A stretch of DNA of 64,000 bases from Theobroma cacao (lineage: Eukaryota > Streptophyta > Magnoliopsida > Malvales > Malvaceae): positions 6,534,748 through 6,598,747 of the forward strand of contig NC_030850.1 in assembly GCF_000208745.1 (NCBI RefSeq), given 5' to 3'. Shown piece after piece: positions 36,745-49,185 of the stretch. Each line of letters starts with the position of its first letter. The stretch's first letter is position 1. Under the pieces are notes generated by a model that did no database searches, was not told the origin of the DNA, and was given only the letters and a program-made list of their open reading frames with translations. The position numbers and the translations under genes were made by a program.

Positions 36745-39700
36745 ATGGATAAAAGGAAGCCCTATCTTGCTGCTATTCTCGTACAATCTATTTATGCTGG
36801 CATGTTCTTGCTCTCCAAGGCTGCATTTGATGGCGGCATGAACAATTTTGTGTTCGTTTTTTACAGACAGGCTGCAGCAACAGTTTTCTTGATCCCTCTC
36901 GCCTTGTTATTTGAATGGTAAATTTCTCAATTAGCCTTTAAAGTTTTTCCCTGGTTTTTGGCCAATTTTCTTTGAAAGTTCAGTATATATTATGTATCCA
37001 CTTGAGTAATTATTTTCTTTCTAACTCAAGGAAAACTGCGCCGCCTCTATCATTCATGACCTTCTGCAAGATTTTTATGCTATCTTTATGCGGGTATGTC
37101 CAGTTGAAATTGCTTGTTGAATTAACATATTGCAGCCATCGCACTCAAAGTTATCAATAGAAAATGAAAAAGCAATATACATGACTTTCAAGTTTCAATT
37201 TTCACTCGTTTTCTTCAATTTCAGGATAACTTTAAGCTTGGATATCTATGGCGTTGCCCTGATTTATACCTCTGCAACTTTAGCTGCTGCAACAACAAAT
37301 TGCCTGCCTGTCATCACTTTTTTCTTGGCAGTGTTACTCAGGTAATTAGTTCCAGCTCTTGATTTTTTTTTTCAATATCCATTCTTTTGTCTTCTTTTAG
37401 ATTGATGAATGATATATGCTCTCATCTTATAAATTTCACTCTATATATCCTTCTTAGGTAAATTTCTTTTAGGATATCTCTTTGGAGACAAAGTTCATCG
37501 TTTAATTAGCATGTCATATTAGTGAATGATGCTAACATTTTTTTTACCCAAAAGTGAAAAAGAAAAAGAAAAAAGAGAAGGAATAATTAATTAGTCGCGG
37601 CTTCTCATCAGAAGCGGAAATGATGTTAGCATGAGACATGGAAATATCAGCATTAGGCTTCGTAGATGCTTCAAGTTTCAGATGTATGATGCCAAATTAT
37701 GCATGGATTCATCACTCATATTCTACAATAACATTATTTGATATAATTTCAAAAGAGAGAAGTACCTTATTTCATATATTCACGCGTGTTGAGATTAAGT
37801 CCTATTAATTCTTTCATTTAACTTGTTTTTAAAAGGGAAATTACTATTTTAGAATCGACTTTTATATCTTTTCTTATTTTTAACTAATACTAAATTTAAG
37901 TGGATTAATTCTAGTTTTATTTTTGCAAAAAATATAGTAAGCATGCCATGTGACAGACAGCTCATTGATTCATTAGACCTAATCATTCTTGTATCGAATG
38001 TCTTCCTCTTTAACTGTGATTAATTAAAAATTGATAGAAGGTTGCTTCTTAGGAAAGAATGTTTAGGTTGCAACTGATAAGGAATAGCTTTGTCTTAAAA
38101 ATCTGGTCGGTGGAAAGGGCTTGACACTCTTATAGGAATGGGAATATGCAGGGCAATTTGCCCTTCTATTAGTCCCTGTAGGAATGTTTTAAATATTTTA
38201 TTAGTATTACTATTTGCTTGATTTTACCTTTGATCCCTCTGATTATTGGTCAAGAATAAAAAAAATCCCTCAATCATAGGAAATTATCATATAAAAAAAA
38301 AAGAGCTTAAAAACATTATTTTAATACAATTTTTTATGTTGAATCCTACGTTCCAAATTTGCACACACACAATATTATAAAAAACAATTTCTTGTTTATA
38401 GTGAAAGATTTTGCTAGTTGCTACATATTAATTTTGGAGTTCCAAATTAAGCTTCATTTATTAAAAACATATTTACCAATACATACAATTTATCATTTTT
38501 TTTAAAAGTTAATTTTATTGACATTAAACTGCTATGCCATATGAAGTCTTTAACTTTATTCTAACAATTTATCATTTAAATTAACGGTAAATGTATATAT
38601 CTTTTATTTATAAGTCAATTTCAAATGTTTACTTTTTTTTCTAAATAAAAAAGGCATTTATTTTAGATAGTTAATGGTTTTGATCTTTTTTTTTTCAAGA
38701 TCAATCGGGTATATGCAACATCGTCAATAATGTCCTTGGAAAACCTTGCTCAATGCAACGATCTTTGTTTTTTTATTCTTATTCTTCTCATTAGTTATAT
38801 TGTGCCTTTCAATCAAAGTCAAAAAAGAAACATAGGGTCCCATGGTGTAGTAGCCAAAGAGAAAATGCCGATATGTAATTAATTCAAAAACATTTAAAAC
38901 ACTAAACCTTGCAACATAGACAGGCTAACCAAAAATTTCCAACGCGTGATCTAATTATAGAAACTGTCAAATGCTCTTTTAATTAGCTATTTGTTAGTTT
39001 AACTCTTCGTAAAATAAGTTCTAAAAAACAACAATAACATTGGTCTTTACTATTTGATATTTTTTGAAGTTTTCATAAATCTTTTCTGCTCAATGAATAT
39101 CAGGTTTGTCATAGAAGCAAACAACTAAATATGTTGTGACTTGCATTTGCTTTAGACTTTTACTGTTTCTCTAGCACTTTCTGAAGTGAATGAACCCTGG
39201 AGTATTCAGTGGAAATCTGCAAGGCCAGTTTTTGGTTGCAATCTGATAGGCCTGCTCTTTAAGCTTCTAGGCTTTAAAAAGTAATTTGTGTTCCATAGAG
39301 TTCTTACTTTAGCTTAGTATATTCATTTTGAACATTTTTGAAACACTTTACATGTATGCAAGCAAGACATTTAACGTCCAAGCATTTGACTTATTGATAC
39401 ATAATTTTTCTGTTTAAAAAAATAAAATTCAAATCCTCTTTCTCTAAATTAAAAAAAAATAAACAAGACATTTACATCATTAAAATGAAGATAAAATTTT
39501 CCAACAAATCCATTTTTAGATATCGGTACGTGTCTAACACTTAAATCGAGTCCATATCACACAGCTCTGAATCCTGATATATACAGCACGTGTAAGAATT
39601 TATGATATGGACTCGATAGATATGATCTAGATGCCATACAATTTGCTTGTGACAGAACTTGAACTATCAACATTGGACCACTTACTTGTTGTCAAGGATA

Positions 39701-41066
39701 ACGGTATTGTCAAAAACCGGATCTGCTCTGATTCAATGCCCCACTAAATTTGGAGTTACATGTATTTGCAACCTTTCCACCAATGTCTCTTGGGAGAAAC
39801 AAGTAAAACAAAACCATGTCAGAAAGTTTAGCAATGTCTTTCTTCTACATTCATTTCCTTTTTATTTAAAAAAAAAAAAAAAAATATATATATACATATA
39901 TATTATAATATATATATATATTCATTTTGTCTAATTAAGAAAGTTGGAATCCAGAAAAAAATTGTAAATTACAGTTATGGTTAATTTGGAATGTTTCGTG
40001 TATTTGTATTATTTTTTGGATGGTTTCTTTGCTTCTGTATCTGTTCAATCAAATTGGCTAAAAAGATGAAATTTGAATGGCAGAATGGAGGTGTTGAGAC
40101 TGAAGACAACTCCAGGGATTGCAAAAATTGTAGGAATACTAATTTGTTTGGCTGGTGCATTGACCCTTGCCTTTTACAAGGGTCCCCATATGAAACTTTT
40201 CTGCCTCCATCACCTGTTTGAGCACCACCATAGCCAGAACCTTCAGAGACGTACTTCCTCCGGCGACACATGGATAAAGGGTTGTTTCCTCATGTTGATT
40301 TCCAACAGTTTCTGGGGCTTATGGCTCGTATTGCAGGTAGGCATTTATCCAGATCAAGTTGTGCCATGATAAAATTGTACTTCCATTTTAGGACAATGAA
40401 GAAAATTTTTGGTGTGAAACAGGGTCGGGTTTTGAAGAGCTACCCTTCAAAACTTCTCTTTACAGCTCTTCAGTGCTTCTTAAGCACAATTCAATCATTT
40501 GCTATTGCTATTGCTCTGGAAAGAGACCCTTACGAATGGAGACTGGGCTGGAATGTTAGACTCCTTGCAGTAGCGTACTGTGTAAACATCTACTGCTACA
40601 CTTGTTCTTATACATGCAAATATACGCATACCTATAGACACATATCTGTAGTAGGGTGTTGATGAATTCTATGCTGCTTACGGCAGGGGATTGTGGTAAC
40701 GGGCGTGACATTTTACCTACAAGCATGGGTTATTGAGAAGAAAGGGCCTGTCTTCTTGGCCATGTCAACACCATTGAATCTGATGTTCACAATATTTTGT
40801 TCTGCATTTCTCTTATGCGAGATTATCAATTTAGGAAGGTAAAGTTATAACCATCTTAGCCTTCAAGTTATCTTTCTGAATTCTGATTTCAATATCTAAC
40901 CTTAGTTTCTTATTGTTTCTTCAGTGTCTTAGGGGGGCTGTTATTGATTGGTGGGCTATACAGTGTGTTGTGGGGAAAAACCAGAGAGCAAAGAATGCTG
41001 GATGAGAATTGTTTACCAGCTCCTGTTGATAAAGAATGCACAGAAATCCAAGTTGTAACAGCCTGA
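36745..41066 (+). CDS. UMAMIT21-like (WAT1-related At5g64700-like) transporter, copy B, 352 aa
   Basis: Exons 36745-36917, 37031-37093, 37225-37341, 40084-40336, 40423-40581, 40687-40838 and 40925-41066, each the exact counterpart of copy A, with intact splice sites and the same stop. The predicted protein is identical to copy A: two EamA repeats, about ten membrane helices and a short charged C-terminus. The promoter and introns are also almost identical, so the two genes cannot be told apart by function from sequence. Either this is a recent duplicate, or it is the second haplotype of one gene placed in tandem by assembly; the N at 35747 leaves both open. Copy B alone is followed by the MADS-box gene. 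Confidence 0.9.
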
Positions 41067-41499
41067 AATCCATCAGTATTGCTGATCATGAAAGAAAGTG
41101 AGAACGCTCCTAACTGAGAATGGCAAATGCCCCAGTATTCCATCACTTCCTTCTACCTTCGGATAATTTGGAGAAAAGAGAGAGTGAGCTCATGTAGATT
41201 GGTCTGAAACAGATGATGTAACTCTATTGACATTGAACTCTAAGGAGAGCTGGGACCAAAATGGTCTTTTGCAACGCCAATGTAAGCCGATTGTAGTGTT
41301 CACCATTCGCCTGGGTTTAAAAGTTTGGTCATTTTATGTATGCTAAGAGGCTAAATTTCAATTCCTAAATGCTTCCGCTGTTAATTGCAGTTTGCCAATT
41401 GATGTTGTCATGGTTCAACTGGGCAACATTTTAGCATGAATTTACAGACTTTCTCAAGTAGATTACAATTAGTGTTGGCCCGCCTGCCAGCCTAAAGGC

Positions 41500-41809
41500 C
41501 AAGAAAGGCCCACCGGCCAACAACAAAACCCCATCCCCCCCAATCCAAGATGAAAGCCTAATCTTTTAACTCTTTCGCTCATATATATATATATATATTA
41601 CTATGTGTTCATGATTATTTGATTTGTTTAGAAAAGTAAGATTTTTTGAACAAATTTTTAGATAACATTTATTAATGAGCTAAATGGTGACAATTAATAT
41701 TACAGTTTAGTCCCTCTTATAAATTTTTTTGGTTAAAATACAATATATTGTGTATTAATTTTCTTTGGCCAAGAGTTACAATGTTAATTAATTAATTACC
41801 TTATTGTTT
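41500..41809. other. 310-bp segment present in copy B only
   Basis: In copy A 'cctaaaggc' is followed directly by 'aatgaaataat'; in copy B 310 bp lie between the two. The segment starts with 'caagaaaggcccaccggcc', includes a TA tract (41580-41598) and has no target duplication or terminal inverted repeat that I can see, so a deletion in copy A is more likely than an insertion in copy B. Confidence 0.85.
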
Positions 41810-42678
41810 AATGAAATAATATTTTGAATTATAAAATGAATAAGTTGTACAAAAAGAAGGAATAAGAGTTTTTTGAAGCAAGAAAATATAAAAAATCATT
41901 ACATATGTACATCATCTGAAGGAAGAAAGCTCTGAATTCATATTTGTTACCATCTATAGAAGTCTTTCCAATTGAATGTCTTAATTTGAAATTAGTATGT
42001 AGTTACATAAAACTTGACGGATTATACTGGGGATTTCATTCCGCCTCCACTTCCAATCGTAAATCATACATAAATTCCCATTATAATTAATGAGGACAGA
42101 AAAGGGAATTAGACTTTTACTTATAATAATTTCAGCTCTTTTATCTTTTTTCAGTGTTCATTTCCCACCGATTTAACCATATCTTTGTCTAAAAAACAGG
42201 AACATAAAAGATTTGGCATTACCACAATGTGTACTTAAGGTAATTAAGAAAAATATATACCCCTAATTTTTATGAATAAAAATCAGAATCTTTGATTTGT
42301 ACCAATAATCATAATCATAATAAATGAATGGAAAAAAAAAACCTAATTAATTTCTCATCTATAAAATTCGAAAGGAAATCCATTATCTTTCTTTGTATTG
42401 CCTTGAGAAATATTGTCCAGAGAAACCATTGAAAGCTTAAGGTAAGTTACTTCTGTGCTTTATTACACTGCCATTTCTTTATTAGCTAACCTTTGTTCAG
42501 TTGCTAGCCGTTTGTCTTTTCCTGTATTGTTCTTTTTTTCTTCTTATTTTATTATTGTTCTCTGGTTCTTCTTTTTCATACATTGGTTTCTTTTACAGCA
42601 GGCGTGGAAAAGGCTTTGAATCTAATCTAGATTTTAAAAAAAATTGTTCATGGGTTTCATTGTTTCTGTGAATGTTTA
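41810..42678. repeat. Duplicated flank, diverged block B (MADS upstream region)
   Basis: Counterpart of 34150-35017, about 2% diverged. It ends 375 bp before the MADS-box start codon. It contains 'aaggtaagttacttctgtg' (about 42440) and 'cttttacagcaggcgtgg' (about 42590), which could be the ends of an intron in the MADS 5' leader, but nothing in the sequence proves transcription. Confidence 0.85.
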
Positions 42679-43053
42679 AAACTTCTCTTTCCTTTCTTAC
42701 TGTGATTCTTTGATTTACTAAAGAGAAAAACACTATTGTATGACCTTTTTGATCCCTTGATTGGTGTAAATCGCCTACAGTTTGCTAAGAACGTCCCCAC
42801 CAATTTGTCCAATTTAAAGTTTACGATTTCGGATTTTAGTTGTCAATTTCAAAGTTCAATTCTGCACTAATTGAGGGGCATCGCCTTTCTTTGACCTATA
42901 TTCCTTTTCTATATTAATTCTTCTGTAACATGATATGTGCATGGAGTTTTTATTTATTAACAATTATATATAAAATTTTTTATGTAAAATGTATTGTGTG
43001 CATGTATTTTATGTCCTAAGCATTTTTTTGTGCCAATATAAAGATCTATACAG

Positions 43054-44070
43054 ATGGGTCGTGGAAAAATGAACATGAAATTCATAACGAAGGAGAAGAT
43101 TCGTGTCTCAACCTACCAAAAGCGAAAAAAGGGTTTGATAAAGAAGGCTCACGAATTCTCCATTCTTTGCGGTGTTGAGACGTGCGTAATTATTTACGGG
43201 CCCCAATTGAAGGATGGCCCTGCTAAGCTTGAGATTTGGCCTTCAGATCCTGCTAAAGTCATGCATGTCATCAACAAATACAAGGGAAAGCCTTTGGATG
43301 TACGTGAAAGGAAATGCTTTAACGTGTTTGATTTCTTTGCAATTCGCCAAAAGAAGCTTGATGATGAGATTTGTAAATTGCGTAAAGCTAATATAGATGC
43401 CAAGTTTTCTACATGGGATGATCGTATCAACAACTTCTCGATCAACCAAATTTGGGCACTTCTTGCTAGGTTTGATTCAAACCTGGAAGCTGCATCCAAG
43501 AAGATCAAGATGATAAAGGGAAACCATCAGTGTCTGATTGAAGATTCAAAATCAGGGATATTGACTGGTCCTAGTACACAAGCAAGACTTAATCATTCTA
43601 ATCAAGCTCGACCCTGCTTGTTTCAAAAGAATTTGGACTTAGAAGTCACAAGCCGGCAACAACCTATGTCAGGACTAAAACCATTTGACATGAATATTGT
43701 GCCTTCCTTTTACCCTTTTGTTTCTGGTGAGGCTCTCCAAATGCAGCCCTTCAATGTAAATCCTATCGATAATTCGATGATGCTGTCCACAAACGGTTCG
43801 GATTTCACTCAAGTGGATGGGGAGTCTAGTAGCAGCATAACTTACAGTTCACTTTCACCCCAAGCTTGTTATGATCCATCAGCTTCAATGCTGGACAATG
43901 TGATGTTCAATAACCCTTGGGGAGTCCCGATTTGCTTCTACGGTCCGTTTATGCAGGCAATGACACCCTTTGGGCAGTCTGCAATGCCAAGCTTTCCTTT
44001 TCAGTATGGGGAAATCTATCGTGACGCCGATGATCAGTGCGGATCAAAGAGCAAGAAACCAAAGTTTTAG
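43054..44070 (+). CDS. Type I MADS-box transcription factor (M-beta-like), intronless, 338 aa
   Basis: A single open frame from ATG at 43054. Residues 1-60 form an SRF-like MADS domain: MGRGKMNMKFITKEKIRVST, 'YQKRKKGLIKKAHEFSILCG' and 'VETCVIIYGP'. After it come 'LEIWPSDPAKVMHVINKYK', a pattern of type I M-beta and M-gamma proteins such as AGL103 or AGL80 relatives, and no keratin-like K domain. The remainder (about residues 150-338) is rich in Ser, Pro, Met and Phe and ends in a basic 'GSKSKKPKF'. The lack of introns also fits type I. Such proteins bind CArG-type DNA as dimers and act mostly in female gametophyte and endosperm. The subclass call is from motif memory; M-gamma is the alternative. 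Its upstream region (41810-42678) is duplicated at 34150-35017 without the gene. Confidence 0.93.
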   Translation: MGRGKMNMKFITKEKIRVSTYQKRKKGLIKKAHEFSILCGVETCVIIYGPQLKDGPAKLEIWPSDPAKVMHVINKYKGKPLDVRERKCFNVFDFFAIRQKKLDDEICKLRKANIDAKFSTWDDRINNFSINQIWALLARFDSNLEAASKKIKMIKGNHQCLIEDSKSGILTGPSTQARLNHSNQARPCLFQKNLDLEVTSRQQPMSGLKPFDMNIVPSFYPFVSGEALQMQPFNVNPIDNSMMLSTNGSDFTQVDGESSSSITYSSLSPQACYDPSASMLDNVMFNNPWGVPICFYGPFMQAMTPFGQSAMPSFPFQYGEIYRDADDQCGSKSKKPKF

Positions 44071-44299
44071 AAAGTAAGGAGTTTTGGTAATTATTTTAAA
44101 GATCGCTGAAAACTCGTGAATTTAGGCTTGATTTGACCTTTTTCCTTTGATTCTTAGCTATTTTCTTGTTGTACCTAAGATTCTTGCTTAATTTAAGGTT
44201 TCAGTTTTAATTTTACATGCAGTATGATCAGTTTGGGATGTTATATACATGTCTGCTTGCATCGACAAAAAAACATAATGATTTCCCATATCGGCAACA

Positions 44300-44802
44300 C
44301 TTATAGCATGTTTGGTTCACTGAAAAGAATAGAATAGGAATAGAATAGTCATTCTAAAAGAATAGAATAGAGAAATAATAATTATTATGTAAATTGGTTA
44401 TGGGAATGTAATAGAATAGAAATTGCTATTATTACTTATTCTATTATTTGGTTGGCAGGAATAATTTTAAGAATGGTTAAAGAATAATAGGTAAATGACA
44501 TAAATACCCTTTATTAAAATTTAAAGATTTTTTAATTAAAAACAAAAAAAGTATGATGAGAAATAAATACTCTTTATTAAAATTAAAGAATTTATTTTGT
44601 TAAAAGATAAAAATATTTTGAGCAATAAAATCAAAATAACTTTTACTATAATTAAATAATATTTTCATCAAAATACAAACATATTTTTATTATAATTTAA
44701 TAATATTTTGTATTAGAAGATAATTAAACCTTTTATTATAATTAAATAATATTTAATATTAAAAGATAAAATATATTCTTCATTAAATTTAAATAATACT
44801 AA
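44300..44802. repeat. Dispersed repeat cut by an assembly gap
   Basis: It starts around 'tagcatgtttggttcactga', goes through repeated 'gaatagaatag' and then becomes very AT-rich until the N run. Openings of the form GCATGTTTGGTT are common at the ends of plant MITE-type repeats. The right end is lost in the gap, so class and length stay open. Confidence 0.35.
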
Positions 44803-44902
44803 NNNNNNNNNNNNNNNNNNNNNNNNNNNNNNNNNNNNNNNNNNNNNNNNNNNNNNNNNNNNNNNNNNNNNNNNNNNNNNNNNNNNNNNNNNNNNNNNNN
44901 NN
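44803..44902. other. Assembly gap, 100 N
   Basis: Exactly 100 unknown bases, the usual placeholder for a gap of unknown size. Confidence 0.98.
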
Positions 44903-45138
44903 CACGTCACGACATATAGTTTTTAATATCTGTTATTGTTTTTCATATTGTCTCTATACACAAGTGACTGAGAATTTCTTTTAAAGGATTGGCCCTCTCG
45001 AAGTACACTTGGCCATCTAGTCTTATTTTATTCATCCAATTTACATGATTACACGAAAAAATTGTGAAGATAAGTAATTGAATACGAGAATATATAGTGT
45101 TATCAGCAGAAACTTGATAAACAAGACTCTTATCTCAT

Positions 45139-45507
45139 TGACAAAATATGGTTGAAGGTGCAGGAAATATTTTGGGAATGGTATTTTGATTCATTCCATG
45201 AAAAGAATTACAAGAAAGTTTATAAATATGTACAGGCCACAAAAGAGAAAAAGACAAAGAGCTGTAACTAATCTACCTGTTAACTAACATAAAGCTATTA
45301 AAAGAAATTAATTACATCTTTTTTATATAATTGAAATGGTGTAGTATAGACCCCTTTCTATACTTCAGCTTCTAATGATATGGTGCGTTTCTTCAACTTT
45401 TATTCCTCTTCTGCTATTTACAAGTAGCAGCTTCCTAGGTAGCAATTTTGTTGCCTTTATTCCTCTACTACATTTGAATCTTTCACAATCAATATTTCTG
45501 GTTAATA
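45139..45507 (-). repeat. 3' LTR of the 5.5 kb Copia element
   Basis: 369 bp, from TGACAAAATATGG to GGTTAATA on the plus strand. On the element's own strand it begins TATTAACC, not the usual TG. Confidence 0.9.
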
Positions 45508-45967
45508 CTCCCCCTCAAAAGGAAGCATGAACATTGTGAATGTTCATCTTGCACAATAATCTCTGAAATTGACCAGGTTGCAAAGTTTTTGTAAATGTAT
45601 CAACAACCTGCAAATTTGTTGGAAGATAAGCAGGTTCTATTATACCATTCATAACCTTTTTTCGGATGAAGTGACAGTCAATTTTAATATGTTTTGTCCT
45701 TTCATGGAAGATTGGATTCTTGCGGATATGTATTGATGACTAATTGTTACAATAAAGCTTTACTGCATCCTAGTGGTCAATCTCAAAGTTAGCTAACAGA
45801 TATTTAATCCAAAGAATCTCACAGCAAGTGGATGCCATGGATCTATACTCTACCTCAGTTAAACTCCAAGCCACAACTTGTTGTTTTTTGGATTTTCAAC
45901 TCACTAGTGATTCTCCAATGAATGTGCAATAGCCAGTAATGGATTTTTTAGTGTCAGGACACCCTAC

Positions 45968-48522
45968 CTAGTCGCTTTCACAGTATGCTGTGATTTTCAA
46001 GTTTGAGTCTGCTTTCATCAAGATTCCTTGACCTGGTGTTCTTTTAAGGTACTTTAATACTTTGCATGCTGCCTTGTAATACTCATTTGCTGGTTTATCC
46101 ATGAATTGAGCTAATGTTTGTACTGCATATGAGATATCAAGTCTGGTGAATGTAAGATAAAGGAGTTTTCCAATCAGTTGTCTATATCTTATAGGATCTG
46201 TTGTTTCTTTTTCTGTGTTTGCCTTGTTTAACTTAGTGTTGTAATCAATAAGTGTTGATGCAAGCTTAGCCTCAAGCATGCCATATTCTTCTAGCAAGTC
46301 GAGAGCATACTTTCTCTGACATATTTAGATGCCTTGTGGTGATCTAGCCACTTCAAGTCTTAGGAAGTATTTGACAACTCCAAGGTGCTTGAGTTTGAAT
46401 TGTGAACTAAGATGATTTTTTATTGTTGCCACTGCTTGAACTTATGTGCTTCCAATTAGTATATCATCAACATAAGTCAACAAAGCTGTGAATTCACCAT
46501 CATTTGTACGCATAGTGAACAATGAGTAGTCTGACATTGACTGCTTGAAGCCATATTGAAGGATAGATGATGTGAGCTTGGCATTTGATTGCCTAGAAGC
46601 CTGTTTAAGTCTATATATGGACTTATGCAATCTACATACCAACTTGGAGTCATTAGGATACTCCCCCTTAACTGTATATCCTTGGGGTAAGTCCATATAT
46701 ACTTCTTCATGTAAATCTCCATGCAAAAATGCATTGTTAACATCTAACTGTGATAATGACCAATTGTTTACAACTGCTAAAGCCAAGAAAACTCTGACTG
46801 TTGACTGTTTAGCCAAAGGATTAAAGGTCTCTGTATAGTCAAAACCAGCAACTTAACTAAAACCTTTTGCAACAAGTCTTGCTTTGAACCTTTCTACTTT
46901 TCCTTTAACATTCAGCTTAGTTTATACACCTATTTGCAACCCACAGAATGATGTTTAGCTAGCAATGGTACTATGCTCTAAGTACCATTGTCTTCTAAAG
47001 CTTACAGTTCAACTACCATTGCATCTCTCCAATATGAATGAGTCATAGCTTGATGGTAAGTTTTAGGTTCTTAGATTTTTTACAATGAGATTGTAAATGC
47101 TTTGTGAGCAGGTGATAGATTATGAGCTGAGACATAATTGGTTATTGGATGTTTAGTGATAGTATTAGTGTATGAAGGCAAATCAATTTGGTAGGCTTCC
47201 AAGTATTTTGGTAGGTTTCTTACTCTTGAACTTCTCCTAACTTGTTGATCTGAATCAGTATATTGAACTATTTCTGTTTGTTTAGTACTGTCACTAATAG
47301 GCAGATTACTAGAAAAAGGTAAATTATGGGATATATAATCATTTTTTGATGTGGTAGGTTGTTTTAGGTCTAATAAGGGTTCATCCAAGTGTGTTTCAAC
47401 TTGGTCATGGTCAAGGGATTGAAAATTTGTGCAATTAGGCTCAGAAATGTGGAAAGGAGTGGCATGCACACCAAGTGTTTGATCAAATGTAAAGTCTTGG
47501 TTGGTATGCTTTAAAGAATGAAATGGAAAAATGTCCTCATGAAAAACAACATCCCTAGATGTTAGTATTCTTTGTGCTTGAAGATCATACAATTTTGTGT
47601 CTTTTCATATGGCTCGAATATCTTATAAAAATGCATTTACTAGCCCTGCTATCAAATTTCTTTCTATGCTGTGTTTATGTGGATGTAAAACACAAATAGC
47701 CAAATACTTTGAAATAGTCATATGAACGAAGTTTCTGAAACAACATTTCATATGGTGATTTGTTTTGCAGGACTCTAGTTAGCACTCTATTTATGATGTT
47801 AATGGCTATGAACACAGCATATCCCCAAAAACTTAATGGAACATTTAACTAGTGTCTTAGAGCTCTTGCTACAGCTAGAATATGTTGGTGTTTTCTCTCC
47901 ATTACACCATTCTGTTGTGGGGTACCTGTGCAGGATAGTTGATATATGATACCATTTCAGCATAAAAATTGGCAAGGTTAAACTCTCTGCCATTATCTGT
48001 TCTTAAACACTTTATAAAGCTATTAACTTGCCTTTAAACCAAGTTGTTGAAAGCATACACAATGGTTGGCACATTAAACTTACTTTTCATTAAATAAATC
48101 CATGTAAAACGAGTGAAATCATCTACAATAGTTAAAAAATACCTATGACTATTTATTGTTAGAACTTCATATAGACCCCATATGTCCATATGTATCAACT
48201 CAAAGGCAGTTTTTGAACTCTGTACATGAATTGGAAATGGCAACTTCTTCTACTTTGCAATTGGACAAGTTTCACATAGTAAATCACTTGAACAACCAAT
48301 TTTAGGAAAAGCTTTCTATAATACATTGATTCTTTCTACTAAGGCATGCCCTAGTCCAAAATGCCACAAATCAAAGTCTCTGTATTTTGTCTTAAAGGAA
48401 TTGACAAAAAAGATAAAAAGATTCTTAGCTAATTTTTTAAAAGAAAATTGAGAAAAATCTTGTTCAATGCTGCTATCCTGCATCATGTATAAACTTGAAA
48501 ATGCTCTAGCAACCCCAATCAC
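45968..48522 (-). pseudogene. Copia pol relic: integrase, reverse transcriptase, RNase H
   Basis: In minus-strand order: pre-integrase 'DLWHFGLGHALVERINVL' (48316), integrase core with 'IHMDIWGLYEVL' and 'YFLTIVDDFTRFTWIYLMKS' (48034-48243) and, after a stop, 'RTDNGREF' near 47990, supplying the two catalytic aspartates; a linker with 'VHATPFHISEPN' (47080-47592); reverse transcriptase 'LDVNNAFLHGDLHEEVYMDL' and the catalytic 'YVDDILI' (46442-46816); then the RNase H side with 'RYRQLIGKLLYLTFTRLDIS' (45968-46297). At least six breaks separate the pieces. Confidence 0.88.
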
Positions 48523-49185
48523 TATCCAAGATGGAAGGTCCTGGATAACACAATACTCATCAATGAAAAAGACAAATTTTCTTTGACTTGGTTAACTCTC
48601 CAACTGATATAAGATTGAACTTAAAATAAGGTACACACAAGACATTTTTTAGCACCAATAAAGATGATAATCTGATTGTTCCTATATGTCAAACAGGGAC
48701 TTTGCCATTATTTGGTAAATGCACAAAATAATTATTAATTGATCTAGCTGAAATGAACCTATTTAAAGAATGACAAATGTGATCAGTGGTTCCAAAATCC
48801 ATTATCTAGGTATCTTGTTTAAACATGGAAACATTAACTTGACTGAAATTATATGGCATGTTATTTGAAGTACTAAAACACAAGTGGTTTAAAATAGTAC
48901 TTGCAAAAGCTGACTTAACTAGGGATGGTCTGTTTTTGTGGCTATTTTGTGAAGGGTTCTTACCATCTGTGCATATGATTCCATTCTCATTTAAGAGTTT
49001 AAATAGCTTGCTGACCTATTGTTTGATGACATTTAATTGGGACATATAGCCATTGTTAGTTGATTCATCATCCTAATTTAGTTGCACATCTGCACATTGG
49101 TCCTCATTTATGTGAGTGACACTGTTAGCTACTGATCTCCCTTTCTTATAGTTTGTTTTGGTCTCAGTGAACTTGAAGTCCTCTG

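Larger units (their letters stand above)
35748..41499 (+). repeat. Tandem duplication block, copy B
   Basis: Counterpart of 28410-34149. Differences seen include a few bases near the left end (around 35960-36000), the intron 3 microsatellite, a C/T near 40043, the silent exon 4 change near 40252 and three or four bases in the 3' flank. Confidence 0.95.
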
